Notes: generated by a model from the sequence alone, not told the origin. A stretch of DNA of 64,000 nucleotides from Citrobacter sp. Cu233 (GCF_030332225.1 NZ_JAOWIF010000031.1:186001-250000), one strand, 5' to 3'. Counted from the stretch's first letter, positions 11,521 to 22,712 are shown. Translations and numbers: made by a program.

Positions 11521-12936
11521 ATGAAAATCAAAACTCGCTTCGCGCCAAGCCCGACAGGTTACCTGCACGTCGGCGGTGCGCGTACTGCTCTTTATTCCTG
11601 GCTTTTTGCACGTAACCATGGCGGTGAGTTTGTGCTGCGTATTGAAGACACCGATCTCGAACGCTCCACTCCGGAAGCTATTGAAGCCATTATGGATGGC
11701 ATGAACTGGCTGAATCTGGAGTGGGATGAAGGCCCGTATTTCCAGACTAAACGTTTTGATCGTTACAATGCTGTCATCGATGAGATGCTGGAAGCAGGTA
11801 CGGCATATAAATGCTATTGCTCCAAAGAGCGTCTGGAACAGCTACGTGAAGATCAGATGGCAAAAGGTGAAAAACCACGTTACGACGGTCGCTGCCGTCA
11901 TAGCCATGAACACCACGCGGACGACGAACCTTGCGTGGTGCGTTTTGCCAACCCGCAGGATGGTTCCGTTATTTTTGACGACCAGATCCGTGGGCCAATC
12001 GAATTCAGCAACCAGGAGCTGGACGACCTGATCATCCGCCGTACTGATGGTTCCCCGACCTATAACTTTTGCGTTGTGGTTGATGACTGGGATATGGAAA
12101 TCACCCACGTCATTCGTGGTGAAGACCATATCAACAACACCCCGCGTCAGATCAACATCCTGAAAGCGTTGAATGCACCGGTCCCGGTTTATGCTCACGT
12201 ATCGATGATCAACGGCGACGACGGCAAAAAACTCTCTAAACGTCACGGTGCGGTCAGCGTTATGCAGTATCGCGACGACGGCTACCTGCCGGAAGCGTTG
12301 CTGAACTATCTGGTACGTCTGGGGTGGTCCAGCGGCGATCAGGAGATCTTCACCCGTGAAGAAATGATCAAACTGTTCTCTCTCGGTGCGGTGAGCAAGT
12401 CTGCGAGCGCGTTCAACACTGAAAAACTGCAGTGGTTGAACCACCACTACATTAATGCACTGGCGCCAGAATATGTGGCGACACATCTGCAGTGGCACAT
12501 CGAGCAGGAAAATATCGATACGCGCGTTGGCCCGCAGTTGTCTGAGCTGGTAAAACTGCTGGGCGAACGCTGCAAGACGCTGAAAGAGATGGCGCAGAGC
12601 TGCCGCTACTTCTACGAAGACTTTGCTGAGTTCGATGCCGATGCGGCGAAGAAACACCTGCGTCCGGTTGCTCGTCAGCCGCTGGAAGTGGTTCGCGACA
12701 AACTGGCTGCTATCAGCGAATGGACCGCGGAAAACGTGCACCACGCGATTCAGGCAACCGCTGACGAGCTGGAAGTGGGCATGGGTAAAGTCGGGATGCC
12801 GCTGCGCGTAGCCGTCACTGGTGCGGGTCAGTCTCCGGCGTTAGACGTTACTGTGCATGCGATTGGTAAATCTCGCAGCATTGAACGTATTAACAAAGCG
12901 CTCGCGTTTATTACTGAGCGTGAAAGTCAGCAGTAA
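11521..12936 (+). CDS. gltX: Glutamyl-tRNA synthetase
   Basis: Charges tRNA-Glu with glutamate; its product also feeds haem synthesis. The 471 residues match E. coli GltX. The class I signatures are [17 protein letters not shown] (HIGH region) and KKLSKRHG (KMSKS region, about 237-243). A zinc-binding segment with CYCSKERL...[12 protein letters not shown] is present at about 98-128. The start follows AAGGCCATTTC. It is divergent from the val/lys tRNA operon and convergent with yfeD across a shared terminator. Confidence 0.98.
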   Translation: MKIKTRFAPSPTGYLHVGGARTALYSWLFARNHGGEFVLRIEDTDLERSTPEAIEAIMDGMNWLNLEWDEGPYFQTKRFDRYNAVIDEMLEAGTAYKCYCSKERLEQLREDQMAKGEKPRYDGRCRHSHEHHADDEPCVVRFANPQDGSVIFDDQIRGPIEFSNQELDDLIIRRTDGSPTYNFCVVVDDWDMEITHVIRGEDHINNTPRQINILKALNAPVPVYAHVSMINGDDGKKLSKRHGAVSVMQYRDDGYLPEALLNYLVRLGWSSGDQEIFTREEMIKLFSLGAVSKSASAFNTEKLQWLNHHYINALAPEYVATHLQWHIEQENIDTRVGPQLSELVKLLGERCKTLKEMAQSCRYFYEDFAEFDADAAKKHLRPVARQPLEVVRDKLAAISEWTAENVHHAIQATADELEVGMGKVGMPLRVAVTGAGQSPALDVTVHAIGKSRSIERINKALAFITERESQQ

Positions 12937-12957
12937 GACGGGTTGAGAGATAAAATA

Positions 12958-12988
12958 ACGGCAGGCGCATACCCTGCCGTTTTTTTGG
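12958..12988 (+). terminator. Terminator after gltX
   Basis: ACGGCAGG and CCCTGCCGT form a stem around CGCATA, followed by seven T residues. It lies between the convergent gltX and yfeD and has A residues on the other side, so it may work for both. Confidence 0.88.
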
Positions 12989-12991
12989 TAT

Positions 12992-13384
12992 TTATTCAGA
13001 CTCATCAATGCCCAGACGGGTCAGGAAAGTGCGAATACCTTCGCGCGAAATATACATCGCCAGCTTTTCCTGTTCCGTTGGTGACATGTTATCCAGTGCG
13101 CTGATTATCTGACGGCAGGCGTGACTGCGAACCACGTGTGTATACTCGGCAAGCGGTTCTTCTGCCTGATAAAATTCTGGCACCTTGCGAAAAGCGGGAA
13201 TATTGAGAAGAAACTCTCGGACAGCCGCATCAATATGAATAAGCCTTGCGCGACCACCTTTAACACCGGGAAACTTTTCGGTTGTCCAGTTTTGCTCTCT
13301 GATCCAGCGATTGACGGTTTGTTTGGCGACACCGAGACATTCAGCCAGCTCTTCGGTGGTCATTTTACTGCGTAATTTTTTCAT
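12992..13384 (-). CDS. yfeD: Putative HTH regulator YfeD
   Basis: A 130-residue DUF1323 protein whose N-terminal HTH (MTTEELAECLGVAKQTVNRW) matches E. coli YfeD. The C-terminal half contains a small helical region ending LTRLGIDE. The function is not known; the HTH implies DNA binding. It starts one base after yfeC and is a paralogue of it (both share KPGVQGGKARLVHV or FPGVKGGRARLIHI), so the pair is a tandem duplication in one operon. Confidence 0.88.
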   Translation of the reverse strand: MKKLRSKMTTEELAECLGVAKQTVNRWIREQNWTTEKFPGVKGGRARLIHIDAAVREFLLNIPAFRKVPEFYQAEEPLAEYTHVVRSHACRQIISALDNMSPTEQEKLAMYISREGIRTFLTRLGIDESE

Positions 13385-13385
13385 A

Positions 13386-13748
13386 TTATTTGTTGTCGCG
13401 AATCCCTAAGCGTTGTAACAAACCCGTAATGCCTTCACGCAGGATCAGCGACGTAAACATTTTCTGTTCTGATGGCGTCATTTCTTTGGCGAGTCTTATC
13501 AGTAGAGCTTCAATGGAGGTGTCACCTGATAAAGATAAACTATCTGATAAGCCTTCCGCTGAACGCTCAGCGCTGCGAATGTATTCACGAACTTGTTCGG
13601 TAACGTGAACCAGACGGGCTTTACCGCCCTGAACGCCTGGTTTGGGTGAGGTAGCCCAACCTTCCTTGCGCACCCATTTATTGATGGTCTGTCGGCTGTA
13701 TCCGGTCAGATTAGCAAGTTCTTCTGGCGTCATCCGTTCCTTGAACAT
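13386..13748 (-). CDS. yfeC: Putative HTH regulator YfeC
   Basis: A 120-residue DUF1323 protein with HTH MTPEELANLTGYSRQTINKW and the conserved PGVQGGKARLVHV strand. It is the upstream member of the yfeC-yfeD pair and matches K-12 YfeC in order and sequence. No target is known. The start at 13748 follows CAGGGAATCGTT. The gene diverges from the tandem tRNA-Ala genes. Confidence 0.88.
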   Translation of the reverse strand: MFKERMTPEELANLTGYSRQTINKWVRKEGWATSPKPGVQGGKARLVHVTEQVREYIRSAERSAEGLSDSLSLSGDTSIEALLIRLAKEMTPSEQKMFTSLILREGITGLLQRLGIRDNK

Positions 13749-13969
13749 AACGATTCCCTGAATAGTCGTGGGGTTAATTAGTGGTTCATTTTATAGCACC
13801 ATTTTAGTAGAAACCGTGACGCGTTTAACTACTGAATGCGAGTTGTTGCGCAATGTTCTTCATTTGCCTGCTTTTTCAGCGATTGAATTCTATGAGTTAA
13901 TTTTGCCGTTGACACACGCGAAGGGAATTCATATGATGCCGCCCGTCAACTCGACAAGCTTTACGTGAC

Positions 13970-14045
<76 letters not shown>

Positions 14046-14083
14046 AATTTAATCCCAATGAATTTGGTACGTAAACGCATCGT

Positions 14084-14159
<76 letters not shown>

Positions 14160-14165
14160 AAATTG

Positions 14166-14193
14166 AAACCCTCGCTGAAAAGCGGGGGTTTTT
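14166..14193 (+). terminator. Terminator of the tRNA-Ala operon
   Basis: AACCCTCGC, TGAAAA and GCGGGGGTT pair with one G-T, followed by TTTTTT, six bases after the second tRNA. Confidence 0.85.
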
Positions 14194-14252
14194 TGCATTT
14201 GATTCCTGCCTGCGTTTTTCGTTTATTTGCTTAGATTGCTGGATAACAGACA

Positions 14253-14288
14253 TAAAAAAACCGGGGAGAATCTGAACTCCCCGGTTTG
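14253..14288 (-). terminator. Terminator of nupC
   Basis: AACCGGGGAG and CTCCCCGGTT form a perfect stem around AATCTGAA. Seven A residues on the plus strand give the T tract for the minus-strand nupC transcript. Confidence 0.88.
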
Positions 14289-14311
14289 GTAACGGCTGTA
14301 TTGATGTCGTC

Positions 14312-15514
14312 TTACAGTACCAGTGCTGCAATGGAAGCAGACAGTACGCTGACCAGTGTAGAACCGTAAACCAGTTTCAGACCAAAGCGGGAAACCACGT
14401 TACCTTGCTCTTCGTTCAGGCCTTTAATTGCGCCTGCAATGATACCGATAGAAGAGAAGTTCGCGAAGGAAACCAGGAACACAGAGATAATGCCTTCAGC
14501 GCGCGGAGAGAGCGTAGAGGCGATTTTCTGCAGGTCCATCATTGCGACGAATTCGTTGGAAACCAGTTTGGTTGCCATGATACTGCCCACCTGCAGCGCT
14601 TCGCTGGACGGCACACCCATCACCCACGCAATCGGGTAGAAGATGTAACCCAGGATGCCCTGGAAGGAGATGCTGTAGCCAAACCAACCGGTAACGGTAG
14701 CGAACAGGGCGTTCAGGGCAGCGATCAGCGCGATGAAACCAATCAGCATTGCTGCAACGATAATCGCAACTTTGAAGCCTGCCAGAATGTATTCACCCAA
14801 CATTTCGAAGAAGCTCTGACCTTCGTGCAGATTGGACATCTGAATATTTTCTTCGCTGGCATCAACGGTATAAGGGTTGATCAGTGACAGAACGATAAAG
14901 GTGCTGAACATGTTCAGAACCAGCGCAGCAACAACGTATTTTGGTTCCAGCATCGTCATGTATGCGCCGACGATAGACATGGAAACGGTAGACATCGCTG
15001 TTGCTGCCATGGTGTACATGCGGTTGCGAGACATTTTACCGAGGATATCTTTATAGGCGATAAAGTTCTCGGACTGACCCAGGATCAGGGAGCTAACGGC
15101 GTTGAAGGATTCCAGTTTGCCCATACCGTTCACTTTGGATAACAGGAAACCAATCGCGCGGATGATAACCGGCAGAACACGGATATGCTGCAAAATACCG
15201 ATCAGAGCGGAAATGAAGACGATTGGGCAAAGCACTTTCAGGAAGAAGAATGCCAGGCCTTTATCGTTCATGCTGCCGAAGACAAAGTTAGTCCCTTCAT
15301 TAGCGAATCCGAGCAGTTTTTCAAACATCTCGGAAAAGCCTCTTACAAAGCCCAGGCCGACATCAGAGTTCAGGAAGAACCATGCCAGTAACACTTCAAT
15401 AACAAGCAATTGAATAACATAACGAATGCGGATTTTTTTACGGTCACTGCTTACCAGCAGTGCGAGTACCGCAACCACGGCAAGGGCCAGGACAAAGTGA
15501 AGAACGCGGTCCAT
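14312..15514 (-). CDS. nupC: Nucleoside:proton symporter NupC
   Basis: High-affinity inner-membrane nucleoside transporter of the concentrative (CNT) family; in E. coli it takes pyrimidine nucleosides and adenosine. The 400 residues match NupC. The N-terminus [20 protein letters not shown] forms the first helix, and the CNT core motifs [12 protein letters not shown] and [15 protein letters not shown] are present. In E. coli CRP and CytR control it; the 344-base gap upstream contains TGTGACGAGATTCAAA, a possible CRP half-matched site. Confidence 0.96.
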   Translation of the reverse strand: MDRVLHFVLALAVVAVLALLVSSDRKKIRIRYVIQLLVIEVLLAWFFLNSDVGLGFVRGFSEMFEKLLGFANEGTNFVFGSMNDKGLAFFFLKVLCPIVFISALIGILQHIRVLPVIIRAIGFLLSKVNGMGKLESFNAVSSLILGQSENFIAYKDILGKMSRNRMYTMAATAMSTVSMSIVGAYMTMLEPKYVVAALVLNMFSTFIVLSLINPYTVDASEENIQMSNLHEGQSFFEMLGEYILAGFKVAIIVAAMLIGFIALIAALNALFATVTGWFGYSISFQGILGYIFYPIAWVMGVPSSEALQVGSIMATKLVSNEFVAMMDLQKIASTLSPRAEGIISVFLVSFANFSSIGIIAGAIKGLNEEQGNVVSRFGLKLVYGSTLVSVLSASIAALVL

Positions 15515-15793
15515 ATTTGCTCCAAATTTGAGGCAGATTTAGTTTTCGTGCACATTCTATGTAACAACAGTAAAGAAAACGAGATCAAACACACACTATA
15601 ATAAGGACCTGTGACGAGATTCAAAATTAGTGATCGGTGATACACTTCCGTTATGTTTAGTATGGAAGTGAAAAGTTATGTCACTGTGCTAATCTCATAA
15701 CAATAATCAAACATCTTACCGGCATTTCCAAATTTCTTACCGTTCCATAGGCAAACGCTATCAGAGAAATCAACTTCACCCATTAAAATGAAT

Positions 15794-15810
15794 TTGATAA
15801 TCATTCTCAA
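15794..15810 (+). promoter_or_regulatory. Fur-like box of mntH
   Basis: TTGATAATCATTCTCAA matches the right half of the Fur consensus (GATAATCATTATC) with one change. It is 49 bases upstream of the mntH ATG, where E. coli mntH is known to be Fur-repressed. Confidence 0.6.
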
Positions 15811-15824
15811 TAAGCGTAGCTTGA

Positions 15825-15845
15825 AACATAGCAAAGGCTATGTTT
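15825..15845 (+). promoter_or_regulatory. MntR operator of mntH
   Basis: AACATAGC, AAAG and GCTATGTT form a near-perfect palindrome with the sequence of the described enterobacterial MntR site. It ends 13 bases before the mntH start, so manganese-bound MntR would block transcription. Confidence 0.85.
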
Positions 15846-15849
15846 CTGA

Positions 15850-17097
<1,248 letters not shown>

Positions 17098-17116
17098 CAG
17101 GAATTTCATCTGCTGT

Positions 17117-17158
17117 GGTTACCCGGTCAAGCCGGGCAACCCTCATTATTATTTTTTA
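17117..17158 (+). terminator. Probable terminator after mntH
   Basis: GGTTACCCGG and CCGGGCAACC pair with one mismatch, followed after a few bases by a T-rich run. It lies between convergent mntH and the ABC permease gene. Confidence 0.5.
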
Positions 17159-18141
17159 TTTAAGTGGCTACGGTATGTATCAAGTACCACTGCAACGATT
17201 ATTACGGCTCCTGTTATAAAACGTTTTGTCGGCTCGCTTGCGCCAATTTGCGCCAGTCCCGCCGCCAGAACGGAAATAATCAACGCGCCAAGAAACGTAC
17301 AGATAATAGAGCCACGTCCTCCCATCAGGCTCGTGCCGCCAATCACAACTGCGGCAATCACCTGTAGTTCCATGCCAACGCCGCTATTGGGGTCGGCGGC
17401 TTCAAGACGGGCAACCTGAAACAGCGACGCCAGGCCGGATAATCCCCCCATCAAGGCAAAGACTGCGACCTTATAAGGACCTGGATTTATACCTGACAAT
17501 CGAACGGCTTCTTCATTGGTGCCAATACCGATCAAATGGCGACCAAATACGGTTCGCGTCAGCACCAGATGCCCTGCAACAATGACAACGATCGCGATAA
17601 TAAAAGAAGGGGAGACGCCAAAGAGAATGGGGTCGGCTAAATAATCATAAATAGAACCGATATACGCGGTCCGCGAGTCAGTTAACTGATATGCTGCTCC
17701 GCGGGCCATTTCCAGAACGCCCAGTGAGACGATAAACGCCGGAATACGCCAGGCAACGGTAATCAGGCCCGTTAACGCTCCAACGAATGTGGCGAGTGCT
17801 ACGCCTGAAAGCGCGGCAAGCCAGGGCGTCCAATGAAAATTTAAATAGGTGACGCTGACGACTGCAGCAGCAAGCGCCAGCAACGATCCAACGGAAAGGT
17901 CGATGCCGGCAATGATTAAGATAAATGTCATCCCCACCGACATAACGATTAAATCGGGGATCTGATTCGCAATAGTGCTGAAAGTGTTCATGCTCCAGAA
18001 ATGAGAACTGAGGCATGAAAATAGGACGATCATTGCGGCTAACGCCCCGAGCAACCCGATATAGCTACTTAGGCCTTTCCATGACGTCGGTGTATTTCTT
18101 TTCTCTGCTGCCGCTTGTTTTGTCGCAAAATTGTTTTTCAT
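17149..18141 (-). CDS. Ribose-type ABC importer permease (RbsC family)
   Basis: A 330-residue inner-membrane permease of the BPD_transp_2 family, with eight to ten helices. The conserved segments IIAGIDLSVGSLLALAAAV (about 82-100) and VIGGTSLMGGRGSIICTFLGA (near 265) are typical of RbsC/AlsC/YjfF proteins. It is the last gene of a four-gene minus-strand operon: regulator-kinase, binding protein, ATPase, permease. The sugar is not identifiable from sequence. The operon separates mntH from ypeC, which are neighbours in K-12, so it is an insertion or a lineage-specific retention. Confidence 0.88.
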   Translation of the reverse strand: MKNNFATKQAAAEKRNTPTSWKGLSSYIGLLGALAAMIVLFSCLSSHFWSMNTFSTIANQIPDLIVMSVGMTFILIIAGIDLSVGSLLALAAAVVSVTYLNFHWTPWLAALSGVALATFVGALTGLITVAWRIPAFIVSLGVLEMARGAAYQLTDSRTAYIGSIYDYLADPILFGVSPSFIIAIVVIVAGHLVLTRTVFGRHLIGIGTNEEAVRLSGINPGPYKVAVFALMGGLSGLASLFQVARLEAADPNSGVGMELQVIAAVVIGGTSLMGGRGSIICTFLGALIISVLAAGLAQIGASEPTKRFITGAVIIVAVVLDTYRSHLNKK

Positions 18142-18154
18142 CTTTTATCCCCGG

Positions 18155-19681
18155 CTACTCGCTGACAGTCTCTTCTGAATGCTGATAGGCCGAAAATGCA
18201 GCCGCTAAAATGCGATCCTGGCTCCAGTTATCACGTGTAAATGTGTTCACTAACTTGCCATCGGAAATGACCGCAATACGATCGCAAACCAGCATCAGTT
18301 CGCGTAGGTCACTGGAAACGACAACAACGCCTTTTCCCTTCGCCGTTAACGTATTCAGCAATTGATAAATATCTTGTTTGGCACCTACATCAATACCGCG
18401 AGTCGGCTCATCAAATAAGACGACTTCACAGTCTCGTTCCAGCCACCGGCTAATGAGAACTTTCTGCTGATTACCACCTGACAGGCTTTCCACGGCCTGT
18501 GAGGTATTCGTTGTACGAACGCCTAAACTTTTGATGTGCTTATTCGCTAATGTGGTTTCACTCAATGCGTTAACGACCGACAGATGGCTAATTTTCTCGC
18601 TGTTACCCAACGAGATATTTGCGGCAACCGACTGTGGTAGCAGAAGCCCTTCACCTTTACGATCCTCCGTGACTAAGGCGATACCGTGTCGGATAGCTTG
18701 TGCAGGCGAACGGATCACCACTGGTTTTAGTGGAGTACCAATCAGTAATGTGCCACTGTCTATTTTGTCCGCGCCAAAAATAGCGCGTAGCAGCTCGGTC
18801 CTGCCAGAGCCGACAAGACCACTAATGCCGAGCACTTCGCCACTGTGCAAGGTAAACGACGTGTCCCGAATAATTTTTCCACGCTTAAAATTTTCCACTT
18901 TCAGGATGGGTTGACCGGCCTGGCGTCCACTTAAATCAAATGAACTTTCTAAATCGCGGCCGACCATCAACGAAACAAGTTGATCGCTGGTATAACGTTT
19001 AATATCGTCCACGCAAACCAAATGACCATCACGTAGCACCGCGATGTCATCAGCAATCATCGCAAGCTCATCCAGTCGGTGAGAAATATAAATTATTGAA
19101 ACGCCTCGGGCTTTGAAGATCGCTATTTGTTTAAATAGCAGTTCGACCTCACGACTACTGAGCATGGCCGTCGGTTCATCCAGAATAAGTATCCGGCTTT
19201 CACCAATCAGGTTTCTGGCGATTTCGATCATCTGTTGGTGACCAATCCCCAATTCGCCCACCAGCGTATTTGGATCGACGGATTGCAGCCCAACCATTGC
19301 CATTACCGGACGGGCCATTTCTGCGAGTTTTTTTCGATCGATCCAGCCGAATCGATGCGGAAGTTGTTCGAGAAATAAGTTCTCTGCAACCGACAACGTA
19401 GGCAGTAAATTGAGTTCTTGCATAACCATGCGAACACCCAGCTTTTCCGCCTCTTTTCGGCTCGCAGGTGCGTAAGGCTGCCCCTGATAAACCATTTTCC
19501 CGGTCGTTGCGTTGGTTAACCCGCCGATAATTTTTGATAACGTACTTTTCCCGGCACCGTTTTCTCCCGTCAGGGCCAGTACTTTTCCTGGATATAATGC
19601 TAGCGTCACATCCACCAAAACAGGTTCACTGTAGGTTTTACCTACCCCCTGTATTGTGAGGATTTCTTGCCCACTTTTCAT
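18155..19681 (-). CDS. Ribose-type ABC importer ATPase (RbsA family)
   Basis: A 508-residue double ATP-binding subunit. The first half has Walker A GENGAGKST and Walker B ILILDEPTAML. The second half has LVGSGRTELLRAIFGAD in place of a canonical Walker A, signature LSGGNQQKV and Walker B VVLFDEPTRGIDVGAK. An altered second Walker A is normal for RbsA, so only one site is likely to be fully active. It ends 13 bases before the permease gene. Confidence 0.9.
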   Translation of the reverse strand: MKSGQEILTIQGVGKTYSEPVLVDVTLALYPGKVLALTGENGAGKSTLSKIIGGLTNATTGKMVYQGQPYAPASRKEAEKLGVRMVMQELNLLPTLSVAENLFLEQLPHRFGWIDRKKLAEMARPVMAMVGLQSVDPNTLVGELGIGHQQMIEIARNLIGESRILILDEPTAMLSSREVELLFKQIAIFKARGVSIIYISHRLDELAMIADDIAVLRDGHLVCVDDIKRYTSDQLVSLMVGRDLESSFDLSGRQAGQPILKVENFKRGKIIRDTSFTLHSGEVLGISGLVGSGRTELLRAIFGADKIDSGTLLIGTPLKPVVIRSPAQAIRHGIALVTEDRKGEGLLLPQSVAANISLGNSEKISHLSVVNALSETTLANKHIKSLGVRTTNTSQAVESLSGGNQQKVLISRWLERDCEVVLFDEPTRGIDVGAKQDIYQLLNTLTAKGKGVVVVSSDLRELMLVCDRIAVISDGKLVNTFTRDNWSQDRILAAAFSAYQHSEETVSE

Positions 19682-19754
19682 ATTCTGGCCTTATCCGGTA
19701 AGCCGCTCTGATACTCAACTGATGCCAGTACCACAGCGGCGCACTGTTATCCGC

Positions 19755-20717
19755 TTATTGTTTGACGATCAGTTTTATTGGGGTTTCTACGTTGCTGGAG
19801 AGCTCACTCTGTTTTTTGCCATTTTTTAAGGCATCAAGGGCAGCATCAATACCAAATACAGCTTGTTGAGAGGCAAATTGGTCCGCAGTTGCTAAAACAC
19901 GACCGTCATTTAACATAGGCTTAATTGCTTCGATATTGTCATAGCCGACAACCAGAACCTGTCCTTTTTTGCCGGCAGAGCGGATGGCGGAAACGGCACC
20001 TAATGCCATATTATCGTTATCGGCTAACAGTGCTTTGATATCAGGATACTCACTTAACATTGCTGCCGCGACCGCATTGGCGTTGTTAATCTCCCACTGG
20101 CCAGATTGAACAGAGACGACTTTCATGCCACCCTGCGCCATTGCATTTTGGAAGCCCAGAGTACGTTGCTGAGAGTTGCTGGAGGTAGGGATGCCTTCAA
20201 TAATGCCAACCTGATCGCCGGCCTTAAGATGCTTCGCTAAATAATCGCCAATTTCTTTTGCACCTTTTTGGTTATCCGGGCCAACAAAAGGAATATTCAG
20301 GTTTTTATCTTTAAGTACACCGTCATCAAATTTGTTATCAATGTTGATGACAATAATACCTGCATCAATTGCCTTCTTAATGACCGGTACAAGGGCTTTC
20401 GAGTCTGATGGCGCAATGATAATCGCATCGGCTTTTGAGACAATCATTTGTTCAACGATCTGGATTTGATTTGCCGTATCCGTTTCGTTTTTGATGCCGT
20501 TAGAAATCAAATCAAACTTGTCGGCATTTTTTTTCTGATACTCTTTTGCTCCGGTTTCCATGGTCAGGAAAAACTCATTTGCCAGTGACTTCATCACCAG
20601 CGCGACTTTAGGTTTATGCGTCTGAGTATCGGCGGCAAAAGTGGGAGCGGTGAAAGTGGCGGAAAGCGCTAAACCGACTGTGGCACCGATAACACGATAA
20701 AACATTTTATTTTTCAT
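19755..20717 (-). CDS. Periplasmic sugar-binding protein (RbsB family)
   Basis: A 320-residue secreted binding protein. A signal peptide ends near TFTAPTFAADTQ (residues 20-31). The mature part is a type 1 periplasmic-binding fold (KPKVALVMKSLANEFFLTME; VIIAPSDSKALVPVI; VVGYDNIEAIKPML). The region around residue 290 (ATADQFASQQAVFGIDAAL) fits the pentose/hexose binding branch. It is relatively close to ribose-type and rhizopine-type proteins by eye; the exact ligand is unknown. The ribosome site is AGGATAATCTC. Confidence 0.88.
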   Translation of the reverse strand: MKNKMFYRVIGATVGLALSATFTAPTFAADTQTHKPKVALVMKSLANEFFLTMETGAKEYQKKNADKFDLISNGIKNETDTANQIQIVEQMIVSKADAIIIAPSDSKALVPVIKKAIDAGIIVINIDNKFDDGVLKDKNLNIPFVGPDNQKGAKEIGDYLAKHLKAGDQVGIIEGIPTSSNSQQRTLGFQNAMAQGGMKVVSVQSGQWEINNANAVAAAMLSEYPDIKALLADNDNMALGAVSAIRSAGKKGQVLVVGYDNIEAIKPMLNDGRVLATADQFASQQAVFGIDAALDALKNGKKQSELSSNVETPIKLIVKQ

Positions 20718-20762
20718 GAGATTATCCTATAGGTGTAGGGGGCTGAATGATGCTCTAAACAG

Positions 20763-21971
20763 CTACTGCATACGATGATAAACGAGTGAATTGTTGGGCA
20801 TGTTTGATGCACCTTTACGTTCAACTTTCAACGATGCAAACGCAGAAGCGTACTGCGCTGCATTGATGAGTCCTTTACCGTTTGCAATGCATGCAGCCAG
20901 TGCCCCGGTAAAGGCATCGCCTGCTCCACTGGTATCGACCACGGCTGATTTATAGGCAGGAATATGCGTGAAAACTGTGCCATCAAAGATCAGACAACCG
21001 TCGCTACCTAACGTGATAATGACGCATTTTGCGCCTTGCACATAAATGCTCCTGGCGGCATTTTTGGCCGAATAGATATCAATAATGTTGATACCAGATA
21101 ACGCTTCAGCTTCAATTCTGTTTGGCGTAATAATGTCAATTAAATGCAATATTTCTTTGATCTCTGAAACATAAGGCGCCGGGTTCAGGACAACCAGCGA
21201 TTTTCCCAGTTTTGCCTGCATGATAGCGAAACGCGTGATCGGGAAATTGTTCTCCAGTTGGGTTAAAAAAACTTTGCAATTACGGATGGTATCAATATCC
21301 AATAGAATATCTTCCTGGGTAAATGTTTCATTGGCCCCAAGATCGATACTGATCATATTGTCACCCGTGGCACCTGAAACCCATACCATTGCAATGCCCG
21401 TGGATGACATTTCATTTTCAAAAAAAGAAAAAGAAGAAATTTCAGTGTTGGTTAAATATCTTTTGGCTTTTTTTGAAAATTCATCGGCTCCTAACTTAAC
21501 GGTGAGATGAACATTGTTATTGATTTTAGCTGCGGCAACCGCCTGGTTTGTGCCTTTTCCTCCGGCATAAAAACGGGTGGCAGAGGCTCGGATGGTCTGG
21601 CCAATCTGAGGAAATGTCGTCGTTTCAGAAACAATATCTATATTAAATGAACCAAGTATGTAAATGCTATCATCTATATAGCTATTTTGTTTGGCGTGAG
21701 TAGAAACCGATACAATTTCTTCTCTGTGGCTTTTGAACCCATTCAATATGGTGTTGGTGAAAGACTGTTCAAATAATGATTCATCAGATGCGCTTTTTAA
21801 TTGCGCACCACCATGAAATAACGAGAAAAGGCTATTCTGACTTAATTCATTTAAGTCATTACGGATCGTGCGAGTTGTGACAGATAATTCCTTTGCTAAT
21901 TCACTAACATAAACCTTTTTATCGGTGACTAACTTAACCCGAATGGCCTTTTGTCGTTCTTGTTTTTTCAT
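20763..21971 (-). CDS. DeoR-type repressor fused to a ribokinase-family kinase
   Basis: A 402-residue two-domain protein. Residues 1-57 form a DeoR-type HTH (RQKAIRVKLVTDKKVYVSE, LAKELSVTTRTIRNDLNEL). Residues about 103-400 form a complete PfkB/ribokinase domain: ILGSFNIDIV, the substrate motif YAGGKGTNQAVAAAKI, TPNRIEAEALSG, and the anion-hole/catalytic motif DTSGAGDAFTGALAACI. A linker of about 45 residues joins them. It heads the ABC importer operon, so it could both phosphorylate the incoming sugar and sense it to control the operon. That dual role is inference. The gene is A+T-rich compared with the core genes beside it. Confidence 0.85.
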   Translation of the reverse strand: MKKQERQKAIRVKLVTDKKVYVSELAKELSVTTRTIRNDLNELSQNSLFSLFHGGAQLKSASDESLFEQSFTNTILNGFKSHREEIVSVSTHAKQNSYIDDSIYILGSFNIDIVSETTTFPQIGQTIRASATRFYAGGKGTNQAVAAAKINNNVHLTVKLGADEFSKKAKRYLTNTEISSFSFFENEMSSTGIAMVWVSGATGDNMISIDLGANETFTQEDILLDIDTIRNCKVFLTQLENNFPITRFAIMQAKLGKSLVVLNPAPYVSEIKEILHLIDIITPNRIEAEALSGINIIDIYSAKNAARSIYVQGAKCVIITLGSDGCLIFDGTVFTHIPAYKSAVVDTSGAGDAFTGALAACIANGKGLINAAQYASAFASLKVERKGASNMPNNSLVYHRMQ

Positions 21972-22045
21972 TAGCGCTCACCCCAGGTTTTATAATATTA
22001 AATTAATGTTAATATTTATCGCGCAAAGTTCAAAAAAAACACGAT

Positions 22046-22070
22046 AAATCGGAATTTTTTTTTCCGATTT
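22046..22070. promoter_or_regulatory. Perfect inverted repeat upstream of the sugar operon
   Basis: AAATCGGAA and TTCCGATTT, separated by seven T residues, lie 75-99 bases upstream of the regulator-kinase ATG. The position and symmetry suggest an operator, possibly for the DeoR domain. It lacks the external T tract expected of a terminator. Confidence 0.5.
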
Positions 22071-22161
22071 TGCGAATTTGTGAAATGAACAGGAAATTTA
22101 CGGGAAAACAGGGGAGAGCGGATGTGAACGCTCGTCATCTGGCGATTGACAAAGCGTGATG

Positions 22162-22193
22162 CAAAAAGGGCCTATGCATAGATACAGGCCCTG
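22162..22193 (-). terminator. Terminator of ypeC
   Basis: On the minus strand AGGGCCTGTATC, TATGCATA and GGCCCTTTTT form a stem and T tract downstream of ypeC. Confidence 0.75.
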
Positions 22194-22248
22194 GGTAACT
22201 CGATGATTTGTGTGAACAGTACTCCCCGTATGATGGGGTTTTTTTACA

Positions 22249-22575
22249 TTAATGGCGGTGCCCGTGGCCACGTCCACGCCCGCGATGGTCATCGCGATCG
22301 TTCCAGCCTTCACGATAGCCACGCTCATAAGCTTTGCGCTTATCCCAGCCGCGATGATAGCCGTTGTCATGACGCCACCAACGATTTTTACGCCATTCAT
22401 AATTATGGTGCCAGTAATCCCGGTCACGCCAGCGCCCACCGTCCCAGTAGTTGCCGTAGTTATCGCGATCGCCAATTTGTAATTTAATTGACGGCAGCAG
22501 GGTGATTTCGCCAGCGTTTGCGGCCAGCGGTGCAAAAGCCAATAAGACTGCCGCCAGAATCAATGATCTGAACAT
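22249..22575 (-). CDS. ypeC: Periplasmic DUF2502 protein YpeC
   Basis: A 108-residue secreted protein with signal peptide [21 protein letters not shown] and a mature part very rich in Arg, Asp, Trp, Tyr and His ([18 protein letters not shown]; tail RGRGHGHRH). It matches E. coli YpeC almost residue for residue from memory. The function is unknown; the His-rich tail could bind metal. It is next to the mntH region, as in K-12, though here the sugar operon lies between them. Confidence 0.9.
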   Translation of the reverse strand: MFRSLILAAVLLAFAPLAANAGEITLLPSIKLQIGDRDNYGNYWDGGRWRDRDYWHHNYEWRKNRWWRHDNGYHRGWDKRKAYERGYREGWNDRDDHRGRGRGHGHRH

Positions 22576-22712
22576 TCTTTCTCTCCTTCACGATCGAGCC
22601 GTAGCCGGCCTGTTAACGCAATATTACGGGGCAGTAAAGCCCCGTTTCATCGCCTTAACTCTTAAATGATCTGAGAGAGCACTTTTTGTTAATAAATGTG
22701 TCTTTATTTCCA

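Noticed and set aside
11842-12744. 300-codon minus-strand frame opposite gltX
   Set aside because: Pure antisense of a strongly coding gene with regular codon use; no ribosome site or family.
22098-22535. 145-codon frame opposite and beyond ypeC
   Set aside because: Overlaps the well-supported ypeC in another frame on the same strand; low-complexity Thr/Gly/Ile repeats.
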